This document shows positions 8,325 to 14,725 of a DNA stretch of 18,833 nt, one piece after another (positions within the stretch are counted from its first letter, which is position 1; each line of letters opens with the position of its first letter). The translations under genes and the position numbers were made by a program. Source of the DNA: Nitrospira sp. (GTDB lineage Bacteria > Nitrospirota > Nitrospiria > Nitrospirales > Nitrospiraceae); contig JABMDE010000075.1 in NCBI GenBank assembly GCA_015904055.1, forward strand, positions 1 to 18,833. The letters run 5' to 3'. The notes beneath the pieces were generated by a model. It was given only the letters and a program-made list of their open reading frames with translations. It did no database searches and was not told the DNA's origin.

Positions 8325-8861
8325 ATGACAGGTCGTCTCAATGACCGACAGAGTTTGTGGGTATTGCTGACAGTCGTTGCCGCAATGGCTGCATTGCTCG
8401 CCGGACTAATGACGGCGCGTCCGGCCTTAGCCGAGGAATTGCCCAAAGAATCGGTTTTACTCCTTGGAATCGCCAACAAGGCGATTTATGCGGCACTCGA
8501 ATCTTGCAAGAAGGATGGAGTAGTCGACCGGGCCGGTGTGTTGCGCGCCATGGGACGATCCGATGGGGCGGGGTCGCATACGGTCGATAGTAGCCGGAAA
8601 AAAGCCTATACCGCGGCCAGTGTGCACAGAACTACGACGGAGTTAGCTGATCTCACGATGAAGGTGCCAACGTTGCAGGCGCTGGGCAATATCAACAACG
8701 AGATGTTGATTCTGGGCGGTGGGCTGCCGATTGAGATCGGTGGTGAGATTGTGGGTGGTATCGGGGTCAGCGGAGCGCCAGGCACTCATCTTGACGATGC
8801 CTGCGCCCAGGATGGTCTCGATGCGATCGGTGCCGCACCGAAGGTTGGTACGTCCAAGTGA
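8325..8861 (+). CDS. Exported GlcG/HbpS family (DUF336, heme-binding-like) protein, with an internal 6-residue loss
   Basis: ATG 8325 has a GGAGG site (8314-8318) seven bases upstream; this start gives a clear Sec signal peptide ('LWVLLTVVAAMAALLAG...ARPALA', predicted cut after Ala36). The mature part follows the GlcG/HbpS pattern: 'VVDRAGVLRAMGRSDGA', then 'SRKKAYTAAS', and the glycine-rich 'GGGLPIEIGGEIVGGIGVSG'. Relatives bind heme or small organic ligands; the role here, probably periplasmic, is unknown. Oddity: the second copy (8932-9297) reads 'DGYRVSVSVVDRAG' where this one reads 'DGVVDRAG'. Six residues (18 bp), equal to one beta strand of the fold, are missing, so folding may be impaired. 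The stop overlaps the GTG start of a lipoprotein reading frame by four bases (GTGA), which suggests translational coupling in the ancestral pair. Confidence 0.75.
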   Translation: MTGRLNDRQSLWVLLTVVAAMAALLAGLMTARPALAEELPKESVLLLGIANKAIYAALESCKKDGVVDRAGVLRAMGRSDGAGSHTVDSSRKKAYTAASVHRTTTELADLTMKVPTLQALGNINNEMLILGGGLPIEIGGEIVGGIGVSGAPGTHLDDACAQDGLDAIGAAPKVGTSK

Positions 8862-8947
8862 CATCTGTCTGGCATGCCGCTGCTCTGGGAGGTGCCCTGT
8901 GGCTGAGCGTCGGGTGCAACAGCAGCACACCGATGGATACCGCGTGA
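8858..8947 (+). pseudogene. Duplicated N-terminal stub of the lipoprotein gene
   Basis: GTG 8858 overlaps the upstream stop exactly as in the intact copy at 9294. It encodes 29 residues: MTSVWHAAALGGALWLSVGC with the same lipobox, then NSSTPMDTA and a TGA. Only the signal peptide and the first few mature residues remain because the duplication junction (8931/8932) cuts in. It might still be translated into a lipidated peptide of about ten mature residues, but it is most simply a remnant. Confidence 0.75.
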
Positions 8948-9297
8948 GTGTATCCGTAGTCGACCGGGCCGGTGTGTTGCGCGCCATGGGACGATCCGAT
9001 GGGGCGGGGTCGCATACGGTCGATAGCAGCCGGAAAAAAGCCTATACCGCGGCCAGTGTGCGCAGAACTACGACGGAGTTAGCTGATCTCACGATGAAGG
9101 TGCCGACGTTGCAGGCGCTGGGGAATATCAACAACGAGATGTTGATTCTGGGCGGTGGGCTTCCGATTGAGATCGGTGGTGAGATTGTGGGTGGTATCGG
9201 GGTCAGCGGAGCGCCGGGCACTCATCTTGACGATGCCTGCGCCCAGGATGGTCTCGATGTGATTGGTGCCGCACCGAAAGTTGGTACGTCCAAGTGA
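8932..9297 (+). pseudogene. Second, headless copy of the GlcG/HbpS-type gene
   Basis: From 8932 the frame encodes 'DGYRVSVSVVDRAGVLRAM' and then the rest of the domain, nearly identical to residues 63-178 of the first copy. It lacks the signal peptide and the first helix. The in-frame sequence upstream of 8932 is just the other frame of copy 1. The first in-frame start, GTG 8944, has no Shine-Dalgarno site and would give a cytoplasmic, helix-less fragment. It keeps the six-residue strand that the first copy has lost, so it records the ancestral sequence. Its stop again overlaps the GTG of the intact lipoprotein gene. Confidence 0.75.
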
Positions 9298-9749
9298 CAT
9301 CTGTCTGGCAGGCCGCTGTTCTGGGCGGTGCCCTGTGGCTGAGCGTCGGGTGCAACAGCAGCACACCAGAGCCGGTGTCCATGCAGATTCCATCGGCAAA
9401 ATTACGTTTGACGATTGAGCGAATGGCCACCGATCCATTTCTCTCCCGGCATACTCTCACATTGAAGGTTGAAGGGGAGGGTAGCTGTACGTCGTCAACA
9501 GAGCTATTTCCCAACACGGGACACGTCAGCAGACGAAATATATTCCTCGCGCCGAAGGGAATGATCTATGTAGTGGGACAATTCGATGCGCGGATCATCA
9601 ACCCCGGGGATTGCCAGACGACGCTGTCGGAATTCCAGCACCTGGACCGCAACGTCGTCTTTATCGGAAGCTTCGATGAAGACAAGGAACGCCGGTGGAT
9701 CTACTACTCAGCGGCTGACCGCCCGGAATTGCCGTTCGAGAAACGATAG
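9294..9749 (+). CDS. Lipoprotein of unknown function (151 aa)
   Basis: GTG 9294 overlaps the stop of the upstream frame (GTGA), and the same start is conserved in the duplicated stub at 8858, which supports it. Residues 1-20 form a lipoprotein signal peptide ending in the lipobox 'LSVGC', so Cys20 should be lipidated and the protein held in the envelope. The mature region contains 'LRLTIERMATDPFLSRHTLTLKVEG' and two further cysteines ('GSCTSS' near residue 64 and 'GDCQTT' near 104) that could form a disulfide. The composition looks beta-rich. I do not recognise a family. Ancestrally it was coupled to the exported GlcG-like protein, so a shared envelope role is likely. Confidence 0.75.
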   Translation: MTSVWQAAVLGGALWLSVGCNSSTPEPVSMQIPSAKLRLTIERMATDPFLSRHTLTLKVEGEGSCTSSTELFPNTGHVSRRNIFLAPKGMIYVVGQFDARIINPGDCQTTLSEFQHLDRNVVFIGSFDEDKERRWIYYSAADRPELPFEKR

Positions 9750-9771
9750 AAACGAATATCGTCGCGCGTTC

Positions 9772-9984
9772 ATGAACCAACCCATTGTCGGTTATCATCA
9801 GGATGAAGAGAATGACTGGGTGGCCGATCTCGCCTGCGGTCATGGACAGCATGTGCGGCATCAGCCGCCATTTTTCAGTAGGCCCTGGGTGCTGACGGAG
9901 TCGGGACGAACTCTGTATCTTGGCACCTTCCTCAACTGCAAGAAGTGCGATGAGCCGCCGGATAACCCTTCTCCCTCGTCATAA
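9772..9984 (+). CDS. DUF3565 family protein (70 aa)
   Basis: The start at ATG 9772 gives MNQPIVGYHQDEENDWVADL, then 'ACGHGQHVRHQPPFF-RPWVLTE-GR', ending with 'LNCKKCDEPP'. This is the full DUF3565 pattern: 'GYHQDEE-DWVA-L-CGHGQHVRH' and a C-terminal C-x2-C. Cys27 ('CGHGQH') with neighbouring histidines, and the C-terminal cysteine pair (about residues 57 and 60), suggest a small zinc-binding fold (inference). Family function is unknown. It lies 22 bases after the lipoprotein stop and may share its transcript. No good Shine-Dalgarno site is visible. The next 110 bases are non-coding and lead into a hairpin repeat. Confidence 0.85.
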   Translation: MNQPIVGYHQDEENDWVADLACGHGQHVRHQPPFFSRPWVLTESGRTLYLGTFLNCKKCDEPPDNPSPSS

Positions 9985-10094
9985 ACCCATATCGAGCGTT
10001 CTCCCTGTCCCTTCTTAACAGGCTGCGGGGTAAATCGGCACACACATAAAACACCGTTGGCATATTACAGAAGGCACTATAGATCCACTCGCAT

Positions 10095-10216
10095 CAGGAT
10101 GCTCAAAAAGCCCATCCAGCAAGGCCACAGTGAGCGAAGGGGCGAGGCGTACGCTTCGGTACGTTGAGCCTCTGAGCGATGCGAGAACACCGCTGGCGGA
10201 CTTTTTCAGTATCCTG
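10095..10216. repeat. 122-bp interspersed hairpin repeat (Nitrospira-type)
   Basis: The element opens with CAGGATGCTCAAAAAG and closes with CTTTTTCAGTATCCTG, imperfect terminal inverted repeats. The interior keeps pairing: 'CCAGCAAGG' against 'CGCTGGCGG', 'GAGCGAAGGGGCGAGGCGT' and 'GTACGTTGAGCC' around the centre. From memory this matches an element found in many intergenic sites of Nitrospira genomes; copy number cannot be checked here. It is non-coding and lies between the convergent DUF3565 and heme-motif lipoprotein genes, where a large hairpin could also end transcription from both sides. An outer pair TTAACAGG (10015-10022) and CCTGTTAA (10213-10220) frames it. Confidence 0.8.
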
Positions 10217-10244
10217 TTAATTTTGATAGCAATTCCTGATGGGG

Positions 10245-10282
10245 TCATTATCGGGGGAATTGTTCATTATCGGGGGAATTGT
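10245..10282. repeat. 19-bp perfect tandem duplication at a gene end
   Basis: TCATTATCGGGGGAATTGT occurs at 10245-10263 and again at 10264-10282 with no gap. It covers the last codons of the leftward lipoprotein gene. Because 19 is not a multiple of three, it changes the frame of the C-terminal end. Confidence 0.95.
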
Positions 10283-11156
10283 GCGCACAGTTAGGTCCCA
10301 TCGGCCTCGGTATCCTGACATAGCCTTCAGTCGTGTGGCCTTTGTCCAATATCTCATAATGAGCTTCGTGACAGGCTCCTGAACAGCCTGGAATCGTCGG
10401 AAGTGGATTGTGCAGAGCTACAGATTTTCCTCCAATCGGAATAAAGCGTGGGTGGGTGATCGTCATTCCACCCGGAGCTGCTGGCCCTGGTTGTGTGGAG
10501 TGCTCAACCCGTGTGGTAAATGTCGGACGAGTCTGCTTCGGCCTCAACACGGTGGCCCATGTCGGATCATCAGGGGCGACAAGAAATGCGTTGCTCCCGC
10601 GATGGCATTCGGTGCATGGGACTGTTCCCGGAGCGAATCCCTGCTCAGGATCGCGAAGTGACGCCATCGTGACTTCCGCCGTCTGCGGCGTCCAACGGGA
10701 ACTCGCCTGATTCGGGTCGTTTTCCCAAAAACAGGCATGTCCGGTTGCGGCACTTTGACAGATGACCTGGAATGTACCGCCGTTCCTTGCGAGCGCAATG
10801 CAGGCACCTCTAACGGTCGGAGAGGTATAGGACCAAACGCTCGCAAATGTCACATTGTCAGCTTGTACCTTGTCCAAATGATTGGGAGTGAGCAAGATGG
10901 TACTGAGGTTGCCGTGGTGCTCCCAGTCCGATGCAGAGGCTTTCCAGTCAGGTGGTATAGGGACACTTTTGGTACGGCAGATTTTCATATACGCTGTATT
11001 GCTCTCGCTCGCGGCAAAAACACTCGCTGATCGAACTGGTTCGGTCTGTTTCGGCGACTCCATGAATAAGCAGCCGGCAAGCAAGACGCCGGTTAAGGCC
11101 AAGATGAAGGCCCTGAGCCATCTCCTTGATTGTGCATGCTTTCTGATACCTATCAA
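10248..11156 (-). CDS. Lipoprotein with two heme-c-like motifs (CXXCH and CX3CH), 302 aa
   Basis: TTG start at 11156 with AGGAG eight bases upstream. Residues 1-29 form a lipoprotein signal ('LTGVLLAGC', lipid on Cys29). The mature part has 'CTECH' at 181-185, a standard c-type heme site, and 'CSGACH' at 258-263, a CX3CH variant that could bind a second heme. Further cysteines (60, 119, 133, 142, 290) may form disulfides. The region 'ASDWEHHGNLSTILLTPNHL' and 'RDPEQGFAPGTVPCTECHRG' recall exported heme proteins of nitrifiers, but I cannot assign a named family. Likely role: electron transfer or ligand sensing at the periplasmic face (inference). The C-terminal tail is altered by a 19-bp tandem duplication: without it the end would read 'NSPDNDPIRNCYQN' instead of 'NSPDNEQFPR'. 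It is transcribed from a promoter with a palindrome just downstream of the -10 box. Confidence 0.65.
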   Translation of the reverse strand: MIGIRKHAQSRRWLRAFILALTGVLLAGCLFMESPKQTEPVRSASVFAASESNTAYMKICRTKSVPIPPDWKASASDWEHHGNLSTILLTPNHLDKVQADNVTFASVWSYTSPTVRGACIALARNGGTFQVICQSAATGHACFWENDPNQASSRWTPQTAEVTMASLRDPEQGFAPGTVPCTECHRGSNAFLVAPDDPTWATVLRPKQTRPTFTTRVEHSTQPGPAAPGGMTITHPRFIPIGGKSVALHNPLPTIPGCSGACHEAHYEILDKGHTTEGYVRIPRPMGPNCAHNSPDNEQFPR

Positions 11157-11173
11157 ACCGACCTCTCCTATAC

Positions 11174-11224
11174 GGCCTGATCCGATCAGGCCATTTCGTT
11201 ATACCCGGGAGAAAAGTATGTCAA
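11174..11224 (-). promoter_or_regulatory. Promoter with adjoining palindrome for the heme-motif lipoprotein
   Basis: On the minus strand a consensus TTGACA (11224-11219) is followed after 15 bases by TATAAC (11203-11198). The perfect palindrome GGCCTGATCCGATCAGGCC (9-bp arms, 1-base centre, 11174-11192) lies about where transcription would begin, 17 bases from the start codon. It could be a repressor operator or a leader hairpin. The 15-base spacer is short of the usual 17, so the promoter may need an activator. Confidence 0.5.
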
Positions 11225-11433
11225 GATGCGTTCGCCGCGATATAGAAAGTCTGGCTGATCCGTAGATGCCTCTTTGGATGAGATTTATTGAAAAGCCCGA
11301 CGTGGATGTTAGTCTCTCGTCCAATGGTGCCCTATTGTCTAGCAGTAATTGATCTGCACCGTACATCGAGATTCATATAGAGCACGTGTGGCCATGAACG
11401 GTTAGATGAACCTGAATCAGTGCGAGGTAATCA

Positions 11434-11461
11434 GCCCGGTCACTTAGAGTGGCGACCGGGC
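11434..11461 (-). terminator. Candidate terminator of the copper-protein gene
   Basis: A stem GCCCGGTC / GACCGGGC (11434-11441 and 11454-11461) with a 12-base loop stands 21 bases after the leftward stop at 11483. The stem is strong and GC-rich, but the run after it has no U-tract, so termination may need Rho. The rest of 11157-11482, apart from the promoter at 11174-11224, shows no gene. Confidence 0.45.
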
Positions 11462-11482
11462 CATTCTACAGCTGTCTGGCAG

Positions 11483-12016
11483 TTACGCCGTTCCCTTAGG
11501 CCCCATCCGCTCGCACGATTCCGCACAGCGGCGACACAGGTCGATGCATTGTTTTATTAACTGATCGTCTCCTTGTAATTGCTCGCAGCTCTCCGCGCAT
11601 AACCGGCAGATCTCGGAGCAGAGGACGCACGTACGATCGTGAAACGAAGATCCTCGAGCCATATAATCAGCATTCACCGTACAGATCTGCGCACAGTCCA
11701 TCAATAAACGGATGTGGTCCGGGGCCGCATGACGGCCTCCGAGTGTTAAGCAATGTCCGATCACTTGGATACAGAGCGCATGGCAATCTTGGCAGAGCTG
11801 AATACATCGTGTCATGTCATCCATCATGTGATGGTCTTCCGAGGTAGACGCTTTTCCTGAGGTGTGAAGCAGTTCAGATTGCGGGGACTGTGGCATCGGA
11901 TCGTGGGCTGCGTCATGCGTTGCAGCGTCCACTCCTCGTAACACCATCAATGAAGCTCCGGTCGCAAGTAAAGAGGCGCCAGTGGTCATCAAGGTTCTTC
12001 TGCTTATGTCAGACAT
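11483..12016 (-). CDS. Tat-exported four-helix-bundle copper-storage-type protein (Csp1/DUF326-like), 177 aa
   Basis: Starts 'MSDISRRTLMTTGASLLATG': a twin-arginine (SRR) signal with a hydrophobic stretch ending near 'GVDAA' (residue 32), so the protein is exported folded. A flexible His/Met/Ser-rich linker (33-66) is followed by a helical domain with 16 cysteines at 71, 75, 78, 82, 89, 108, 112, 130, 133, 137, 140, 144, 157, 161, 164 and 168. The repeated C-x2-C and C-x3-C spacing lines the inside of a four-helix bundle, as in Csp1 of methanotrophs, which stores many Cu(I) ions. DUF326 proteins share this layout. Likely role: periplasmic copper storage or detoxification. The start is supported by GGGGG five bases upstream and by its conserved duplicate at 14249. 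It is the last gene of a leftward set with the epimerase and a small secreted protein; a GC-rich hairpin follows. Confidence 0.88.
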   Translation of the reverse strand: MSDISRRTLMTTGASLLATGASLMVLRGVDAATHDAAHDPMPQSPQSELLHTSGKASTSEDHHMMDDMTRCIQLCQDCHALCIQVIGHCLTLGGRHAAPDHIRLLMDCAQICTVNADYMARGSSFHDRTCVLCSEICRLCAESCEQLQGDDQLIKQCIDLCRRCAESCERMGPKGTA

Positions 12017-13610
12017 ACATCCCCCTTTTCTGGCTTGTAGCCCACGTCCAGTCTCATAGCCCGGGCGATAGAAGAAAATATGGAAGACCTAGCAAGCGGG
12101 AAGTGAAACGGAAACGGATATCAAATCCTTAGGACTGATGTGTGGATCGAGGGATGGACCGGAGTATCGGCACTGCGTGGTGGGTTGGTTATGCGAACAA
12201 GCGGGATCGGTACATCGGGAAGAACATGAACGGGCATCACGTATTCAAGGTGGAGCGCGCTACTGGTATGGTGCGAAGAAAACTGTGAGCCTGGACCTAT
12301 TTCAAGAAAGGCATCGCACGTCTCGCGTACAGGCTCTTCTGTTCCAGAGGAACAGTCCATATGGGGTACGGGTGGTAAGGGCAGGATACAGGCGTAGGCG
12401 TTGAACGTCAGAATCAGCAGCAAGAGGACAAGGAAGATGGCCATTCGGCGCATACAAAATAATAGTCTCGTTCAGTGGACTAGTCAATCGAGAGCCATTC
12501 TGTACGACGGCCTTAGCCGATCCCTGTCTTGCGGGCGTATTCCGGAACGGTCACAGACATTCCTAACCCTGCTTCGGTCCAAGGCTGGAGGGTAGGGCCG
12601 TCGTATCGATAGCCTCCTTGGATGGGATCTATCGAAAGTAGCAGTGGGGTATCCAGATCCAACACATCGAAGCCCTTCATGCCCAAAACCAGGCTGAACG
12701 AACAGCCCATTGCAATACGTGACTCCAGCATACCGCCGATCATGAGCTTGAGCCCTGAGGCCAGCGTAAAGACGGCGATTTCTCGAGCTTCAAGCACTCC
12801 GGTTTTCATGATCTTGATGTTGATATAGTCCGCCGCGCCCTGTTCGACAACCTTGCGCGCGTCGTCGAGGGAGCGCACGGATTCATCGGCGGCAACCGGG
12901 ATGCCGGTCTCCCGTCGAATGGCAGCCATGCTGTCGAGGTCATCCCGCACCACGGGCTGTTCCAGCAGGACGATCACCCCGCCAAATTGGTGGACACCTT
13001 TGGCAAAGGCCAGACACTCTTGGCGTGAGAACCCTTGATTGCCGTCGCCAATGAATGAAATGCCGGGCAAGGTACGGTGCAGCGCTTCCAATCGGCGTAT
13101 GTCTGCATCCACATTATTGCCGACCTTCATCTTGAACAGGCGGAAGCCTCGCTCATACCAGCCGCGTGCGAGCGCTACCGTCTTGTCCTGTGTGGTGATG
13201 GGAATCGTAATGTCCGTATTCCGAGGTCGCACATCAGCGCCGCCCCAGAGTTGCCACATGGGTATCTTCGCGCTCCGGGAGGAGGCGTCCAGTAGCGCGG
13301 TCTCCAGGGCACAGCGGGCTGCTGGCTGCATTGGAGTTGTGTGAGCCATGCGGGTGGCGAGTTCTCGGTAGTTGTGAACCGATTGGCCGATGAGTAGCGG
13401 TACGAGATCGGACAGCGCATTGAGACAGGCCTTCCGATCTTCACCTCCGACTTCGGGAAACGGCGCCGCTTCCCCATAGCCGCAAATCCCGTCGCTCAGT
13501 GTGGTGCGGATAAAGACATTCTCCGCGACGACGCGCGCGCCGGTCGCGACGACAAACGGGTCCGTGATAGGAATATCGACGGGCCAGAACTCAATGCTCG
13601 TGATGAAACT
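11900..13610. repeat. Segmental duplication, block A
   Basis: This stretch (Csp signal-peptide region, small secreted protein, epimerase) recurs at about 14139-15845 in the same order and orientation. Homology includes the spacers between genes, for example the sequence around 12454-12512 against 14692-14725. Ends are approximate: similarity fades at the first codons of the epimerases and, on the other side, about 35 codons into the copper-protein gene. Confidence 0.85.
12121..12453 (-). CDS. Small secreted Cys/His protein, copy A (110 aa)
   Basis: The N-terminus 'MRRMAIFLVLLLLILTFNAYA' is a signal peptide, cut probably before Cys22 or used as a weak lipobox. The mature protein has three cysteines at an exact 12-residue spacing (22, 34, 46) and several histidines: His31, 'SSHH' near residues 58-61, and three more in 'PVHPSIHTSVLRI' and nearby. 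Thiols plus histidines next to a copper-storage gene suggest metal binding in the periplasm (inference). I do not recognise a family. It lies between epimerase and copper-protein genes on the same strand, and the same order recurs in block B. Copy B differs at about 12 of 110 residues; all three cysteines and the signal peptide are kept. Confidence 0.7.
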   Translation of the reverse strand: MRRMAIFLVLLLLILTFNAYACILPLPPVPHMDCSSGTEEPVRETCDAFLEIGPGSQFSSHHTSSALHLEYVMPVHVLPDVPIPLVRITNPPRSADTPVHPSIHTSVLRI

Positions 13611-13628
13611 GGACGGTGCAGGTGTCAC
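12513..13628 (-). CDS. Dipeptide epimerase, enolase superfamily (L-Ala-D/L-Glu epimerase type), 371 aa
   Basis: A complete enolase-superfamily protein: N-terminal capping domain (about residues 8-125, 'GYGEAAPFPEVGGED') and TIM-barrel domain with the muconate-lactonizing subgroup catalytic set. Lys166 and Lys168 are in 'FKMKVG', with Lys168 as one base; Asp195 ('GDGNQG'), Glu223 ('LLEQPV') and Asp248 ('AADES') bind Mg2+; Lys272 ('INIKIMKTG') is the opposite base. This pattern is that of L-Ala-D/L-Glu epimerases, which rework murein-derived dipeptides, and of related dipeptide epimerases; exact specificity is not readable. GTG start at 13628 without a clear Shine-Dalgarno site; the true start could be a little downstream because the first 12 residues differ from copy B. 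The small secreted protein gene follows 59 bases later. The divergent neighbour is the DUF6635-like gene. Confidence 0.88.
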   Translation of the reverse strand: MTPAPSSFITSIEFWPVDIPITDPFVVATGARVVAENVFIRTTLSDGICGYGEAAPFPEVGGEDRKACLNALSDLVPLLIGQSVHNYRELATRMAHTTPMQPAARCALETALLDASSRSAKIPMWQLWGGADVRPRNTDITIPITTQDKTVALARGWYERGFRLFKMKVGNNVDADIRRLEALHRTLPGISFIGDGNQGFSRQECLAFAKGVHQFGGVIVLLEQPVVRDDLDSMAAIRRETGIPVAADESVRSLDDARKVVEQGAADYINIKIMKTGVLEAREIAVFTLASGLKLMIGGMLESRIAMGCSFSLVLGMKGFDVLDLDTPLLLSIDPIQGGYRYDGPTLQPWTEAGLGMSVTVPEYARKTGIG

Positions 13629-13732
13629 ATGATAGCCGTAGCTGTTTTTGACTCGATCCCAGCCTGCGCTGCGGTAGGAAAATGTGACTGTAATTTTAGT
13701 CGTTTGCGCCTGTACTGTAAACGGAGATTTCC

Positions 13733-13760
13733 TTGAGCCGCGAGCATATTTTCGTATAGT
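13733..13760 (+). promoter_or_regulatory. Promoter of the DUF6635-like gene
   Basis: TTGAGC (13733-13738) and TATAGT (13755-13760) with a 16-base spacer match the sigma-70 pattern well. A strong Shine-Dalgarno sequence AGGAGAGG (13772-13779) sits just before ATG 13784. Transcription would start about 17 bases ahead of the start codon. It faces away from the epimerase gene, whose own promoter must lie in the same 155-base gap. Confidence 0.55.
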
Positions 13761-13783
13761 GATGCCTTATCAGGAGAGGCACA

Positions 13784-14305
13784 ATGAACGACCAGCACGC
13801 GGCAATGACAATCCTGAGCCTTGAAGAGTGTGTTGATCAATATATCGCTGATTGCCGTCGCCGCGTGGACAGCTTTGTGGCGCGGCACTATTCGGTTCAG
13901 GAAACACTCGCATGGCAAAAACAGTCGCTTGTAACCGATCTGCTCTACCATCCGGTCAATGCGCTCTGGGCGATTCCGTCGCTCTTCCTTAAGAAGCTCC
14001 TTGAGATACCCATGAGACTAGGCTGGCGCCCCGGCGCAGATTTGATCGGTCTGTTGCCGTCCGGCTTTAAGACCAGATACCAACAGGAGATTGAACGGTT
14101 AGTTGCCAGCGAGTTGCTGGAATGGCCGTTGACGATCGCGGATCGTCATGGGTTGCCGCATCCACCCCCCGTAGCATCATCATTGAAGCGCCCGTCGCGA
14201 GCAGGGAGGCGCCGGTGGTCACCAAGGTTCTTCTGCTTATGTCAGACATACATCCCCCTTTCCTGGTTTGTGGTCCACGCCGGTTGCGTAAACCCAGAGC
14301 AATAA
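13784..14305 (+). pseudogene. DUF6635-like gene, 3'-truncated and fused out of context to duplicated sequence
   Basis: A well-formed promoter, Shine-Dalgarno site and ATG open a frame whose first 118 or so residues look like a real protein: 'CVDQYIADCRRRVDSFVARHYSVQETLAWQK', then 'LLYHPVNALWAIPSLFLKKLLEIP', resembling DUF6635 proteins (assignment from memory, moderate). Near 14139 the sequence switches to block B. The remaining 55 codons are the antisense of the copper-protein signal peptide ('FFCLCQTYIPLSWF' is the reverse of its start). A normal family member would continue for about 100 or more residues. The chimeric 173-residue product may still be made but is probably non-functional. No intact copy lies beyond block B in this window. 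Confidence 0.6.
14139..14249 (-). pseudogene. Remnant of the copper-storage-type gene (signal peptide only)
   Basis: Leftward from ATG 14249 the sequence encodes 'MSDISRRTLVTTGASLLATG' and 'ASMMMLRGVDAATHD', near-identical to the first 35 residues of the intact gene at 12016. Homology then ends and the frame runs into the antisense of the DUF6635-like gene ('RSSTAIPATRWQ'). All cysteines of the metal-binding bundle are missing. This marks the left boundary of block B. Confidence 0.8.
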
Positions 14306-14358
14306 AAAAGCATGAAATGCCTAGCGAACTAGAGCAGGAATCGAAATGCGCGAGGGTA

Positions 14359-14691
14359 TCAAACCCGTAGGACCGATGTGTGGATCGAAGGATGGACGGG
14401 AGTATCGGCACTGCGTGGTGGTTTGGTTATGCGAACAAGCGGGATCAGTGTATCGGGAAGAACCTGAACGGGCATTGTGTATTCAAGATGGAGCGAGCTA
14501 ATGGCATGGTGAGAGGAAAACTGTGAGTGTGGACCTATTTCAAGAAAGGCATCGCAGGTCTCGCGCACAGGCTCCGCTGTTCCTGAGGAGCAGTCCATGT
14601 GGGGTGCGGGTGGTAACGGCAGGATGCAGGCGTAGGCGTTGAACGTCAGAATCAGTAACAAGAGCACAAGGAAGATGGCCATTCGGCGCAT
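14359..14691 (-). CDS. Small secreted Cys/His protein, copy B (110 aa)
   Basis: Same length as copy A, with about 89% identity by eye; the signal peptide and the cysteines at 22, 34 and 46 are unchanged. Changes cluster in the middle ('HTSSALHLEYVMPVH' against 'HAISSLHLEYTMPVQ'). The frame is intact although both neighbours in this block are broken, which suggests either selection to keep it or too little time to decay. Role unknown; periplasmic metal binding is inferred from composition and neighbours. Confidence 0.68.
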   Translation of the reverse strand: MRRMAIFLVLLLLILTFNAYACILPLPPAPHMDCSSGTAEPVRETCDAFLEIGPHSQFSSHHAISSLHLEYTMPVQVLPDTLIPLVRITKPPRSADTPVHPSIHTSVLRV

Positions 14692-14725
14692 GCGAAAGGA
14701 TAGTCTCGTTTAGTGGTCTAGTCAA

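Larger units (their letters stand above)
8514..9367 (+). repeat. 436-bp tandem duplication of the GlcG-like / lipoprotein junction
   Basis: Sequence 8520-8931 (412 bp) recurs at 8956-9367, an offset of 436 bp, with roughly a dozen substitutions (about 97% identity by eye). The 24 bases between them (8932-8955) encode DGYRVSVS, the segment expected before the repeat. Copy 1 keeps only its first six bases (GATGGA, 8514-8519) and has lost the other 18. The simplest history is a 436-bp tandem duplication followed by an 18-bp in-frame deletion in copy 1. The scattered substitutions argue against an assembly artefact. Confidence 0.9.

Noticed and set aside
8719..8931. Upstream extension of the second GlcG-like copy to an ATG or GTG around 8719
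   Set aside because: This part is simply another frame of copy 1; it lacks a signal peptide and homology, so it is not the true N-terminus.
8514..9367. Assembly artefact as the cause of the 436-bp tandem repeat
   Set aside because: The copies differ by about a dozen scattered substitutions and an 18-bp deletion, which a false duplication of one sequence would not show.
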